From Occultella gossypii (lineage in GTDB: Bacteria > Actinomycetota > Actinomycetes > Actinomycetales > Beutenbergiaceae): 64,000 nt of DNA. The notes under the pieces were generated by a model. That model was not told where the DNA came from, did no database searches, and was given only the letters and a program-made list of their open reading frames with translations. Made by a program: the position numbers and the translations under genes. Numbering within the stretch: position 1 is the stretch's first letter; each line of letters starts with the position of its first letter. Positions 7,613 through 15,683 of the stretch are shown piece after piece. The stretch covers positions 124,001 through 188,000 of the forward strand of contig NZ_JAGSHT010000022.1 of the NCBI RefSeq assembly GCF_019947135.1. The letters are read 5' to 3'.

Positions 7613-7782
7613 CTGCCCGAGCCGGTCCCGGCAGCGGGGTGCCATAGCCCCGACTGCCGGCGTGCTCCGCCCGAAGAGGCCCGACGGGCCCGCCGCTGTT
7701 GCGCATGTTTCCCCTCAATCTCCGCCGCTACGTTGCGCTGCTGTCTACGAACGGTAGCGCCTGCAACGCCTCGGTGTTGAGC

Positions 7783-7810
7783 AGTCTAGCGGGTTGGAGA
7801 TCATTGACAA
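7783..7810 (-). promoter_or_regulatory. Predicted promoter of the GntR gene
   Basis: Minus-strand -35 TTGTCA (7805-7810) and -10 TAGACT (7783-7788), 16-bp spacer. The -35 lies inside operator copy 1, consistent with autorepression. The start point would be near 7776, giving a leader of about 200 nt. Confidence 0.6.
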
Positions 7811-7835
7811 TCGTGATTGAAGATCATTGACAATC
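7798..7835. promoter_or_regulatory. Duplicated GntR operator, AGATCATTGACAATC twice
   Basis: The 15-mer AGATCATTGACAATC occurs at 7798-7812 and 7821-7835, start to start 23 bp (about two helical turns). Each contains the odd palindrome ATTG-A-CAAT, and an extra ATTG half-site lies between them. Copy 1 covers the GntR -35 and copy 2 the GH39 -35, as expected for one dimeric repressor controlling both directions. Confidence 0.75.
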
Positions 7836-7856
7836 TCAGAACGGGCGGTCTAGCCT
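7827..7856 (+). promoter_or_regulatory. Predicted promoter of the GH39/C4-sugar operon
   Basis: -35 TTGACA (7827-7832) and -10 TAGCCT (7851-7856) with an 18-bp spacer. The -35 is inside operator copy 2. The leader to the GH39 start would be about 20-25 nt. Confidence 0.6.
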
Positions 7857-7886
7857 CGCCGAAGGTCGCCAGGGACGGTGGCCGCG

Positions 7887-9644
7887 ATGACCCCCCGAGA
7901 GAGGCAGAGTCCGGACGTGAGCTTCACCGCCGAAGTCAACCCAGGTGTGGGACTGGACAAGAGTTCCTTCCCGCACGCCGCGCCCAGCGACCCGAATGCG
8001 CCGCACGTCCGTGCGGCCGAGGTGAGCATCGATGCCGCCGTGGACCGCGGCGCGCTCGCCCGGATCTGGGAGAGCATCGGGTACGACGAGATCAACTGGA
8101 CCTACACCCCCACGGGGCGCTCCCTGCTCGGCCGCTTCGGTGAGCTGAGCGACAAGGGCTTCCACGTGCGTCCGCACTACGTGTTCTGCTCGGGCACCGG
8201 CTTCGGGATCCCGCACTGGGGCACCGGCAACGTGTTCCACCTCGACGCCGACGGGAACGCGTTCTACGACTTCACCATCGCCGATCAGGTCTACGACGCG
8301 ATCGTCGAGTCCGGCAACCACGTGCTCGTCGAGCTCGCCTTCACGCCTCGCGACCTGGTGCCCGATCACGCCGCCGAGCTCGAGGTGGTGCCCAGTCCCA
8401 CCGTCTACAGCAATTACGAGGCCGGCGCGTGGGGCTACCCGCCCAAGGACTACGCCGCCTGGGGCGACCTGATCGCCGCGCACGCCCAGCACTGCCTGGA
8501 CCGCTACGGCGCCGACGAGGTCGACACCTGGCTCTGGGAGCTGTGGAACGAGCCGGACATCTTCTACTGGCGGGGCACCCCCGAGGAGTTCTACGAGCTC
8601 TATTCGGTGACGGCGGCCGCGGTCCGGCGCGTGCTGCCCACGGCGAAGGTCGGCGGCCCAGCCGTGACCGGCTCCGGCGCCGAGTTCCTGCGCGGCTTCC
8701 TGGCCCACACCAGCGCCCGCAAGGACCCGCTCGACTTCGTCTCCTTCCACACCAAGGGCTCGGCGTTCCGCCCGTGGCGCGTCTACGGCCCCACCGGCGG
8801 CCCGGCACCGGAGCAGCAGAGCCCGAGCGCACACAAGATGCTCTTCGAGATCCGCACGCTCTCCCGCGTGATCGAGGAGTTCCCCGAGTACCACGGCCTG
8901 CCCGCCATCGTCGACGAGTGCGACGCCGGGGTGCCGGCCCACTACAGCGTCTACGACAACGCGAACTTCCGGTTCCAGAACACCGAGTACTACCCGGTCT
9001 TCCAGGTCAAGCTCATGAAGAAGATCCTCGACCTGAACGCCTCCGAGACCGTGCAGGTCGAGCAGGCGACCTCGTGGAGTTTCTACTTCGAGGGCGAGCG
9101 CTACTTCGAGGGCACCCGCGCGTTCCTGACCGCGGGCGGCGTGGAGAAGCCGTTCCTGAACGCCTACCGGGCACTGGCTCGGCTCGGCGAGCGCCGCATC
9201 GAGGCCGGGTCGGACGCGGCGCACCCGGTCACGGCCCTGGACGACTGCGGTGGCGCCAGCATGCCGGAGGAGGTCGACGTGCTCGCCTCCCGGGGCGCCG
9301 ATGGCACCGTGGCGGCACTCGTCTGGCGGCACACGGACGACCAGTACCACGCGGACGGGACCGAGGCCGCTGTGAACGTGAACATCACGGGCTTGGACGG
9401 CTCCTCCTACACGCTGTGGCACTACCGGATCGACGCCACGCACTCCAACGCGCACACGATCTGGGAGGGGCTCGGCTCGCCGCAGCTGCCCACGGAGGAC
9501 CAGCTCGCCGCGATCAAGGCACGCCAGGGACTTGAGGAGTTCGAAGCGGCGCTCGACGTGACGCCCGTCGATGGTGCCGCTCAGGTGGCCCTCAGCCTGC
9601 CGCTGCCGTCGGTGTCGTTGCTGGTGTGGGAGCCGAAGGCATGA
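7887..9644 (+). CDS. GH39-family glycoside hydrolase (beta-xylosidase-like)
   Basis: A 585-aa (beta/alpha)8 glycosidase followed by a C-terminal beta domain, typical for GH39. The acid/base Glu is E222 in LWNEPD and the likely nucleophile is E344 in IVDECDAG. No signal peptide, so it acts on imported oligosaccharides or glycosides. The start is uncertain: ATG at 7887 is used; an in-frame GTG at 7878 and another at 7917 are alternatives. GH39 includes beta-xylosidases and alpha-L-iduronidases. In this operon, which leads to C4 sugar phosphate enzymes, the released sugar could be a pentose, apiose or a uronic acid. The gene overlaps the next start by 4 bp (ATGA). Confidence 0.83.
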   Translation: MTPRERQSPDVSFTAEVNPGVGLDKSSFPHAAPSDPNAPHVRAAEVSIDAAVDRGALARIWESIGYDEINWTYTPTGRSLLGRFGELSDKGFHVRPHYVFCSGTGFGIPHWGTGNVFHLDADGNAFYDFTIADQVYDAIVESGNHVLVELAFTPRDLVPDHAAELEVVPSPTVYSNYEAGAWGYPPKDYAAWGDLIAAHAQHCLDRYGADEVDTWLWELWNEPDIFYWRGTPEEFYELYSVTAAAVRRVLPTAKVGGPAVTGSGAEFLRGFLAHTSARKDPLDFVSFHTKGSAFRPWRVYGPTGGPAPEQQSPSAHKMLFEIRTLSRVIEEFPEYHGLPAIVDECDAGVPAHYSVYDNANFRFQNTEYYPVFQVKLMKKILDLNASETVQVEQATSWSFYFEGERYFEGTRAFLTAGGVEKPFLNAYRALARLGERRIEAGSDAAHPVTALDDCGGASMPEEVDVLASRGADGTVAALVWRHTDDQYHADGTEAAVNVNITGLDGSSYTLWHYRIDATHSNAHTIWEGLGSPQLPTEDQLAAIKARQGLEEFEAALDVTPVDGAAQVALSLPLPSVSLLVWEPKA

Positions 9645-10498
9645 CGACGGCGGCGCCCACCTCGCTCGATCGGCACACCATGCTGCCGGGCGCCGTGGGG
9701 ATCCCCCAGGTGGGCCTCGGCGTCTTCCAGGTGCCGACGGCGCAGGCGCAGCGGGTGGTCGAGGAGGCCCTCGAGGTCGGGTACCGCCACGTGGACACCG
9801 CGGCCGCGTACGTGAACGAGGAGGGGGTCGGCGCCGCGCTGGGGTCCGCCGGGCTGGCGCGCGAGGAGGTGTTCGTCACTTCGAAGCTCCGGAACGGGGA
9901 CCAGGGCTATGAGAGTGCCCTGCGTGCCTACGACGACACCCTCGCCCGGCTCGGTCTGGAGACCCTCGACCTGTACCTGATCCACTGGCCGAACCCGGCC
10001 GCCGGGCTGTGGCCGGAGAGCTGGCGAGCGCTCGAACGGATCCTGGACGAGGGGCGGGTCCGCGCGATCGGCGTCTCGAACTTCATGGTCGAGCACCTGC
10101 GTGAGCTCCTCGACCGGGCCGAGCACGTGCCGGCCGTGAACCAGATCGAGGTCCATCCCACCTTCGCCCAGGCGGAGCTCGCCGACTTCTGCGCCGAGCA
10201 CGCGATCACGGTGCAGGCATACTCCCCGCTCGGGCAGGGCGCCGATCTGTCCGCTCCCACGGTCACCGCGATCGCTGACCGGCACGGTGTCACCCCCGCC
10301 CAGGTGGTGCTCCGCTGGCACCTGGATCAGGGCCGGGTGGTGATCCCGAAGACCACCTCCCGAGCGCGGATGGTCTCCAACGCCGACCTCGACGGTTTCG
10401 ACCTCACCGAAGACGACATGGCGGGCCTGGACGCCCTGGAGACGGGCGTGCGGATCGGCAACGACCCGCGCACCTTCGCACTCAGCCAGATCCGCTGA
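9641..10498 (+). CDS. Aldo/keto reductase
   Basis: A 285-aa AKR-fold oxidoreductase with the complete catalytic tetrad D52, Y57, K82 and H115 (VDTAAAYVNEE, TSKLRN, IHWPNP) and the NADPH loop near IPKTTSRARM. ATG at 9641 overlaps the GH39 stop (ATGA). Family members interconvert aldehydes/ketones and alcohols with NADPH. Here it could reduce or oxidise the sugar released by the GH39 enzyme; direction and substrate are unknown. Confidence 0.88.
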   Translation: MTTAAPTSLDRHTMLPGAVGIPQVGLGVFQVPTAQAQRVVEEALEVGYRHVDTAAAYVNEEGVGAALGSAGLAREEVFVTSKLRNGDQGYESALRAYDDTLARLGLETLDLYLIHWPNPAAGLWPESWRALERILDEGRVRAIGVSNFMVEHLRELLDRAEHVPAVNQIEVHPTFAQAELADFCAEHAITVQAYSPLGQGADLSAPTVTAIADRHGVTPAQVVLRWHLDQGRVVIPKTTSRARMVSNADLDGFDLTEDDMAGLDALETGVRIGNDPRTFALSQIR

Positions 10499-10527
10499 CC
10501 CGACCGACACCCGATGGAGCGTGTTCG

Positions 10528-11496
10528 ATGGCGACACAAGTGATACCGGTGCGAGCAATTCGCACCGCGGCGCCCGCAGCGCCACCATCGCCGGCCCGGC
10601 GCCGGCGAGAGCGGAAACGCAACCTCTGGATCTACGCCTTCCTGTTGCCGACGTTCATCCTCTACGGGATGTACACGCTGTATCCGATCGTGGCCAGCTA
10701 CTGGTACTCGCTGGTGGAGTGGAACGGGTTCTCCGCGGACCAGCGATTCGTGGGTCTGGACAACTACGAAGCCGTGCTCGCGGACCCACTGTTCTGGTCC
10801 TCGGTACGGGTCACGCTCCTGTTCATGCTGATCGTGGCACCGCTACGGGTGTTCGGCGCGTTCGCGCTGGCGATCCTGCTGAACTCGCCACGGTTGCCGT
10901 TCAGCTCGTTCTTCCGGACCGCCTACTTCCTACCAGTGGTGACCACCACGGCGATCGTCGGCGTGGTGATGCGGTTCATCCTCGACCCGGCAAGCGGCCC
11001 GGTGGCGTCGGTGCTGCAACTGTTCGGGCTAGGCCCCGTAGATCTGCTCGGCTCGTCCTCGACGGCACTGCTGACCGCCGGCGTGATCTACGTGTGGAAA
11101 TTCTTCGGCATCACGATGATCTACTGGCTGGCCGCCCTCCAGACGATCCCCAAGGATCTGTACGAGGCCGCGCGTATCGACGGCGCCGGCGCGCTCAAGC
11201 TGTTCCGGCACATCACGCTGCCGCTGCTGATCCCGTTCTTGCTGATCATCTCCGTGCTGACGATCGAGGACTGCTTCCACGCCTTCGACCTGATGCAGTC
11301 GATGACGGCCGGCGGCCCATTCTTCAGTACCGAGATCATCGAGATCTACATCTACCGATGGGCATTCGCGGCCACGATCCCGCAACTCGGGTTCGCCTCT
11401 GCCGCAGCGGTCCTGTTCGGCATCATCGTGCTGGTCGTGGTGATCGCCCAGGTGTGGGCAACGATGGTCTCCCGGCGGCTGCGGGCGCGAGCATGA
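10528..11496 (+). CDS. Carbohydrate ABC transporter permease (MalF/UgpA type)
   Basis: A 322-aa CUT1-type sugar permease with six predicted transmembrane helices and the EAA loop (YEAARIDGAGALKLFRHITLPLL, about residues 212-234) that contacts the ATPase. A basic, Arg-rich cytoplasmic N-terminus precedes the first helix at about residue 37. GGAG precedes the ATG. No ATPase gene is in the operon, so a shared MsiK-type ATPase elsewhere is expected, as in other actinobacterial CUT1 systems. It overlaps the next gene by ATGA. Confidence 0.9.
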   Translation: MATQVIPVRAIRTAAPAAPPSPARRRRERKRNLWIYAFLLPTFILYGMYTLYPIVASYWYSLVEWNGFSADQRFVGLDNYEAVLADPLFWSSVRVTLLFMLIVAPLRVFGAFALAILLNSPRLPFSSFFRTAYFLPVVTTTAIVGVVMRFILDPASGPVASVLQLFGLGPVDLLGSSSTALLTAGVIYVWKFFGITMIYWLAALQTIPKDLYEAARIDGAGALKLFRHITLPLLIPFLLIISVLTIEDCFHAFDLMQSMTAGGPFFSTEIIEIYIYRWAFAATIPQLGFASAAAVLFGIIVLVVVIAQVWATMVSRRLRARA

Positions 11497-12365
11497 GCGC
11501 CGCGACCACCTCGACCGGCTCGCGGACCTGGAGCCGGCTGCGGAGCCGGATGCCCTGGTGGGTCCTGGTCCTACTGCTCACGGTGCTGGCGTTCATCTGG
11601 GTCTTCCCGTTTATCTGGATGGTCTCGGCCTCGCTCAAGACCTCCGCCGAGATCTTCGGCGGTGGACTGAACCTCATCCCCGAGACCCTGCAGTGGGAGA
11701 ACTATGTCCGTGCCTGGCAGGACGGGAACTTCCGGGTCTACCTGCTGAACACGGTGATCGTCACGGTCGCGACCGTCGCGATCGTGGTCGCCAGGTGCGC
11801 CCTGGCCGGCTATGTGCTCGGCCGTTACCGGTTCCCCGGCTCGCGTCTGGTGATCGGCATCCTGGTCGCCACCCTGTTCGTACCCACCGGCTACACGATC
11901 ATCCCGATCGTCAAGATCTCCCTCGAACTGGGACTGCTGGACCAGCTCGGCGGAATGATCCTTGCCCTGGCCGGCGGCGCGAACGTGGCCGCGATCCTCA
12001 TCTACGCGGGGTACTTCCGGGGCATGCCGGCCGAGCTGGAGGAGGCTGCCATCGTTGACGGCGCGGGCTTCCTGCGCACCTTCGCGCAGATCATGCTGCC
12101 GCTGTCGATGCCGGTCACCGCCACAGTCGGCATCCTCACCTTCCTGTTCACCTGGAACGCCTTCTTCCTGCCCCTGGTCTTCTCGTTCAGCAACCCTGCT
12201 CTGCGCACCGTGAGCGTGGGCATGCAGGCGTTCGTGGGCGAGAACTCCACCGACTGGCCCGGCATGGCTGCCGCAGGCGTGATCTCGCTGCTGCCGATCG
12301 TCGTGCTCTTCGCCTTCATGCAGCGCTACTTCATCGAAGGCATCGCGGGCGCCGTCAAGTCCTGA
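11493..12365 (+). CDS. Carbohydrate ABC transporter permease (MalG/UgpE type)
   Basis: A 290-aa partner permease with six transmembrane segments and the EAA loop LEEAAIVDGAGFLRTFAQIMLPL (about residues 182-204). Start ATG overlaps the preceding stop (ATGA); the much longer in-frame ORF that enters from upstream is a read-through of the first permease and is not used. It forms a heterodimeric channel with the product of 10528-11496. Confidence 0.9.
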   Translation: MSAATTSTGSRTWSRLRSRMPWWVLVLLLTVLAFIWVFPFIWMVSASLKTSAEIFGGGLNLIPETLQWENYVRAWQDGNFRVYLLNTVIVTVATVAIVVARCALAGYVLGRYRFPGSRLVIGILVATLFVPTGYTIIPIVKISLELGLLDQLGGMILALAGGANVAAILIYAGYFRGMPAELEEAAIVDGAGFLRTFAQIMLPLSMPVTATVGILTFLFTWNAFFLPLVFSFSNPALRTVSVGMQAFVGENSTDWPGMAAAGVISLLPIVVLFAFMQRYFIEGIAGAVKS

Positions 12366-12415
12366 TCGGCCCGTCCTCCCAGACCCTCAAACCCATCTCA
12401 ACGAGGAGAATCCCC

Positions 12416-13852
12416 ATGTCCCGAACAGCACTCAGCCGCCGCCATTTCATGGGCGGAGTCGGACTCACCGGCATGGCCGGCCTGCTTGCCGCGTGCGGTG
12501 GTGAGAGCCCGCCGCCCGGACCAGGAGGTGGCGGTGGCGACGCCGGTGCCCTGCGCTGGTGGGATCACCTGGGCGGCCTGCAGGACCTGCACGACGAGTG
12601 GGCCGTGACCCAGGGCGAGGCGCTCGGGGTCACCATCGAGCACACCTACAACGAGCCGGGCAAGGCCACCGAGGCCCTGCAGCTGGCCAACCAGAGCAAC
12701 CAGCTCCCGGACGTGTACTCACCGGTGATCGGGCTGCCGCTGCCGGCGCTGGTGGAAGCGGGCTGGGTCCAGGCGATGACCATCTCCGACGACGTCATCG
12801 CCCGACTGCCGGAGGGCACCTTCGTCGAAGGGCTGTCCATGCTCGACGGCGTGATCTACGGACTCCCGGCGTTCACGGACAAGCAATACATCGCCTGCAC
12901 CTGGTACAACGCCGAGATCGCCGAGGAGGTCGGCTTCGAGCCACCGAAGAGCTACGACGACTTCCTCACCGCTCTGCGGGCGATCGCGGAGCATGGCGAG
13001 TATGCGCCGATGACCATCGCTCTCGGCGCCACCGGCCGGATGCGTGAGCAGATCGACGACCTGGCGCAGGCCGGCGGATTTCCTGGTTACATGGGGCTGC
13101 GGTTCGACACCGGCGCCTATGAATACCACCACGACGCCTACGTAAACGCCATCGAGCTGTACAAGGAGATCTCGGAGAACGGCTGGTTGCTGCCGGGCAC
13201 GAACGGATTCCAGATCCCCGACGCGCGCGGGCGGTGGGCGGCAGGCGGCATCGGCTTCCACATCGACGGCCCCTACTCGCCCGGTGCCGTACGGTCGCTG
13301 AACGCTGACATGTTGCCCAACATGGCCGTGGCCGGGATGCTCACGCCGGACGGCGAGGACATCGTTGCGACGAAGGGTGCGCGCGGGGGCGACTGGGTGA
13401 TCGGCGGCACCAGCGAGCTCGCCGAGATCGCGAGCCAGTTCGTGGAGACGTTCACCCAGGACGACTACCAGACGGCACTGGCCACCGGGATGGATCAGCC
13501 CCCGTTGAACCTCGACGTGGTCGCGGACGCCGACGTCATCGAGCCGTACGCGTGGCTGGTCGAGGACTTCCGGGCGCGGGTGTTCCGGGCCCCTCAGCCG
13601 CAGGTGCGCAACGTCGACGTCACGCAGGTACAGGCCCGGCAGGCCCCGGTTGCCCCGGAACTCGGCAACGTGATCCAGGGCTACCTCGGTGGCGAACTCA
13701 CCGACCTGCGCGCCGAACTGACCAAGCTGAGCGACGCGTATTCGGCCGCGCTTGATGAGGCCATTTCCGGTGCGACCGGCGAGGGCGCGAACGTCAGCCG
13801 GGCCGACTGGGAGTTCCCGGATTGGCAACGAGGCGTGGACTACACGTACTGA
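12416..13852 (+). CDS. Extracellular sugar-binding lipoprotein of the ABC importer
   Basis: A 478-aa solute-binding protein of CUT1 type. The N-terminus carries a twin-arginine-like motif (SRRHFMGG) and a lipobox LLAAC, so it is likely exported folded and lipid-anchored at C27. A Gly/Pro-rich linker precedes the binding domain starting near LRWWDHLGG. GAGGAGAA lies just upstream of the ATG. The gene follows its two permeases rather than preceding them. The ligand is probably the glycoside cleaved by the GH39 enzyme (inference). Confidence 0.9.
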   Translation: MSRTALSRRHFMGGVGLTGMAGLLAACGGESPPPGPGGGGGDAGALRWWDHLGGLQDLHDEWAVTQGEALGVTIEHTYNEPGKATEALQLANQSNQLPDVYSPVIGLPLPALVEAGWVQAMTISDDVIARLPEGTFVEGLSMLDGVIYGLPAFTDKQYIACTWYNAEIAEEVGFEPPKSYDDFLTALRAIAEHGEYAPMTIALGATGRMREQIDDLAQAGGFPGYMGLRFDTGAYEYHHDAYVNAIELYKEISENGWLLPGTNGFQIPDARGRWAAGGIGFHIDGPYSPGAVRSLNADMLPNMAVAGMLTPDGEDIVATKGARGGDWVIGGTSELAEIASQFVETFTQDDYQTALATGMDQPPLNLDVVADADVIEPYAWLVEDFRARVFRAPQPQVRNVDVTQVQARQAPVAPELGNVIQGYLGGELTDLRAELTKLSDAYSAALDEAISGATGEGANVSRADWEFPDWQRGVDYTY

Positions 13853-13904
13853 CCAGCATCCACGCACAGTCCACCGACAACAACTGAGGACAGGGATCAC
13901 AACT

Positions 13905-14672
13905 ATGGGCGTCTTTCCCACCGAACGCACCGCGGTCATCACCGGGGCCGGATCCGCCCGAGGTATCGGGCGAGCCGCCGCGCACCGGCTCGCCGCCGAG
14001 GGCTGGAGTCTGGGGCTCGTCGACATCGACGGCCCAGCCGTCGAGTCGCTCGCGACCGAGTTGACACAAGCGCACGGGGTCGCGGCGGTGGGGCACCGGG
14101 TCGACGTGAGCGACCCGGACGACGTACGCACCGCCGTCGGGAAGCTCGAGGCGGAGCTACCGCCACTGCTGGCGCTCGCGAACGTGGCCGGGGTCAGTTC
14201 CCCGGTCCCGTACCTGGAGCTGCCGGACGAGGAATGGACCCGCGTGATGCGGGTCAACCTCGACGGCGTCCACTACGTCAGCAAACGCGTCGCCGAGTCG
14301 ATGGCGGCCCGTGGCGTCGGCCGCATCGTGTCGATCTCGTCCGTCTCCGCGCAGCGAGGCGGGGGTACCTACTCCAAGACCCCGTACTCGGTGGCGAAGG
14401 CCGGTGTGATCGGGCTGACCCGGGCGCTCGCCCGGGAGCTCGGGCCGTACGGGATCACGGTGAACGCGATCTGCCCGGGCCCGATCGACACCGACATCAT
14501 GGGCGGCACCCTCACCGAGGAGCGCAAGCGGGAACTGGTCGCGGACCTCCTGGTCGACCGGGTCGGCACCACCGCGGACATCGCCGCCGCGATCAGTTTC
14601 CTGCTCGGCCCGGACGCGGGCTACATCACCGGCCAGACGTTGAACGTCGACGGCGGCCTCTACATGCACTGA
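13905..14672 (+). CDS. Short-chain dehydrogenase/reductase (SDR)
   Basis: A 255-aa classical SDR: TGxxxGIG cofactor motif at residues 13-22, NVAG at 93-96, catalytic S146, Y161 and K165, and the C-terminal ITGQTLNVDGG. D40-I-D42 after the second strand favours NAD+. ATG at 13905 follows GAGGACAGGGA. In this operon it is a candidate sugar or polyol dehydrogenase that oxidises the imported or released sugar toward a lactone or acid (inference). Confidence 0.88.
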   Translation: MGVFPTERTAVITGAGSARGIGRAAAHRLAAEGWSLGLVDIDGPAVESLATELTQAHGVAAVGHRVDVSDPDDVRTAVGKLEAELPPLLALANVAGVSSPVPYLELPDEEWTRVMRVNLDGVHYVSKRVAESMAARGVGRIVSISSVSAQRGGGTYSKTPYSVAKAGVIGLTRALARELGPYGITVNAICPGPIDTDIMGGTLTEERKRELVADLLVDRVGTTADIAAAISFLLGPDAGYITGQTLNVDGGLYMH

Positions 14673-14692
14673 CGGCGTGCGCCGTCAGTGCA
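14665..14692 (+). promoter_or_regulatory. Perfect intergenic hairpin inside the operon
   Basis: Perfect 12-bp arms TGCACTGACGGC / GCCGTCAGTGCA with a GTGC loop. It overlaps the SDR stop codon and ends a few bases before the ribosome site of the next gene. There is no T-run. It may set transcript stability or partial termination between the transport/SDR half and the dehydrogenase/kinase half of the operon. Function untested. Confidence 0.6.
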
Positions 14693-14708
14693 CCAGGGAA
14701 GGAACACC

Positions 14709-15683
14709 TTGCACTCCATCACCACCGTGGCGGTCATCGGGTCCGGGTACATGGGCGGCGGGATCGCCCAGACGCTCGCGGCCGCGGGTCTCACCGTGCG
14801 GATCGCGGACGCCACCGCCGACCTCGCCCGGACCGCGCATGCGCGGATCCTGGCCGAGGCCGCCGAGCTCGAAACCTCGGGCCTGATGCCCGCCGGCCAC
14901 GCCGACCGGGTACGCCTCAACCTGAGCTGGAGCGAGTCGCTCCCGGTGGCGGTCGACGGCGCCGACTTCATCGAGGAGGCAGTGCCGGAGGATCCGGACA
15001 CCAAGCGCCGGGTCCTCGCCGAGATCAGCGCCGCGGCCGCTCCCGCGGCGCTGATCGGGACGAACACCTCGACGATCCCGCTCGCACGGCTCGCCGACGC
15101 GGTCAGCAACCCGAGCCGGTTCCTGGTGGTCCACTTCAGCAACCCCGCGCACCTCGTCCCCGGGGTGGAACTGGTGGCGGGGGCACAGACCGCGGACTCG
15201 GCCGTGGCCGCGATCCGGACCATGCTCACCAGGATCGGCCGACCGAGTGCGGTCGTCGAGGACGCGCCCGGTTTCGTCCTGAACCGCGTGCAGTACGCGA
15301 TGGTGAAGGAAGCCCTGCTGATCGTGCAGGAGGGGCACGCGACGCCCGAGGACGTGGACACCATTTTGCGCTCCACGCTCGGGTTCCGGGCCGCGTTCTT
15401 CGGCCCGCTCGCGATGCTGGACATGGCCGGCCTGGACGTCTACGCCGACTCCTTCCGACTGCTCGCCGACGCGCTCGGAGACAGGTTCGCCCCGCCGGAG
15501 ATCCTCACGGAGGCGGCGGACGCGGGCCGGCACGGCATGAAGAACGGCGCCGGCCTGTGGCGCGACTACACCGAGGCGGACACCGGCGCCATCCAGGCCT
15601 GGCGGGCCGAGGCCTACTCGCGGATGAGCGCCCTGCTCGCCGACCTTCCCCCGGCCCCCACCCTGACGAGGAGAACGGCATGA
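14709..15683 (+). CDS. 3-hydroxyacyl-CoA dehydrogenase-like NAD-dependent 3-hydroxyacid dehydrogenase (L-gulonate dehydrogenase/ApnO-like)
   Basis: A 324-aa protein with the 3HCDH fold: GSGYMG dinucleotide loop at residues 11-16, catalytic His in VVHFSNPAH with its partner Glu in GVELV, and the C-terminal domain opening DAPGFVLNRV. TTG at 14709 is chosen because GGGAAGGAAC sits just upstream; a GTG at 14688 lies inside the hairpin. No other beta-oxidation gene is nearby. The single-function lambda-crystallin/L-gulonate 3-dehydrogenase branch oxidises C3 of aldonates to 3-oxo acids, which fits the neighbouring isomerase/decarboxylase-like gene. D-apionate oxidoisomerase (ApnO) performs comparable chemistry. 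Assignment by context. Confidence 0.7.
   Translation: MHSITTVAVIGSGYMGGGIAQTLAAAGLTVRIADATADLARTAHARILAEAAELETSGLMPAGHADRVRLNLSWSESLPVAVDGADFIEEAVPEDPDTKRRVLAEISAAAAPAALIGTNTSTIPLARLADAVSNPSRFLVVHFSNPAHLVPGVELVAGAQTADSAVAAIRTMLTRIGRPSAVVEDAPGFVLNRVQYAMVKEALLIVQEGHATPEDVDTILRSTLGFRAAFFGPLAMLDMAGLDVYADSFRLLADALGDRFAPPEILTEAADAGRHGMKNGAGLWRDYTEADTGAIQAWRAEAYSRMSALLADLPPAPTLTRRTA

Larger units (their letters stand above)
7576..7886. other. 311-bp divergent regulatory region without a gene
   Basis: No credible coding sequence. The left two thirds is the predicted GntR mRNA leader and holds two inverted repeats. The right third holds divergent promoters and two operator copies (separate entries). 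A short out-of-frame ORF from 7817 lacks codon bias and is not called. Confidence 0.8.

Noticed and set aside
7836-9455. 539-aa minus-strand open frame opposite the GH39 gene
   Set aside because: It is a high-GC antisense shadow; composition is Val/Gly/Arg/His-rich without domains, and the plus-strand frame has both GH39 catalytic Glu residues.
10521-12365. 614-aa frame suggesting a fused permease
   Set aside because: The first half is out of frame with permease 1; the second permease starts at its own ATG (11493) overlapping the previous stop.
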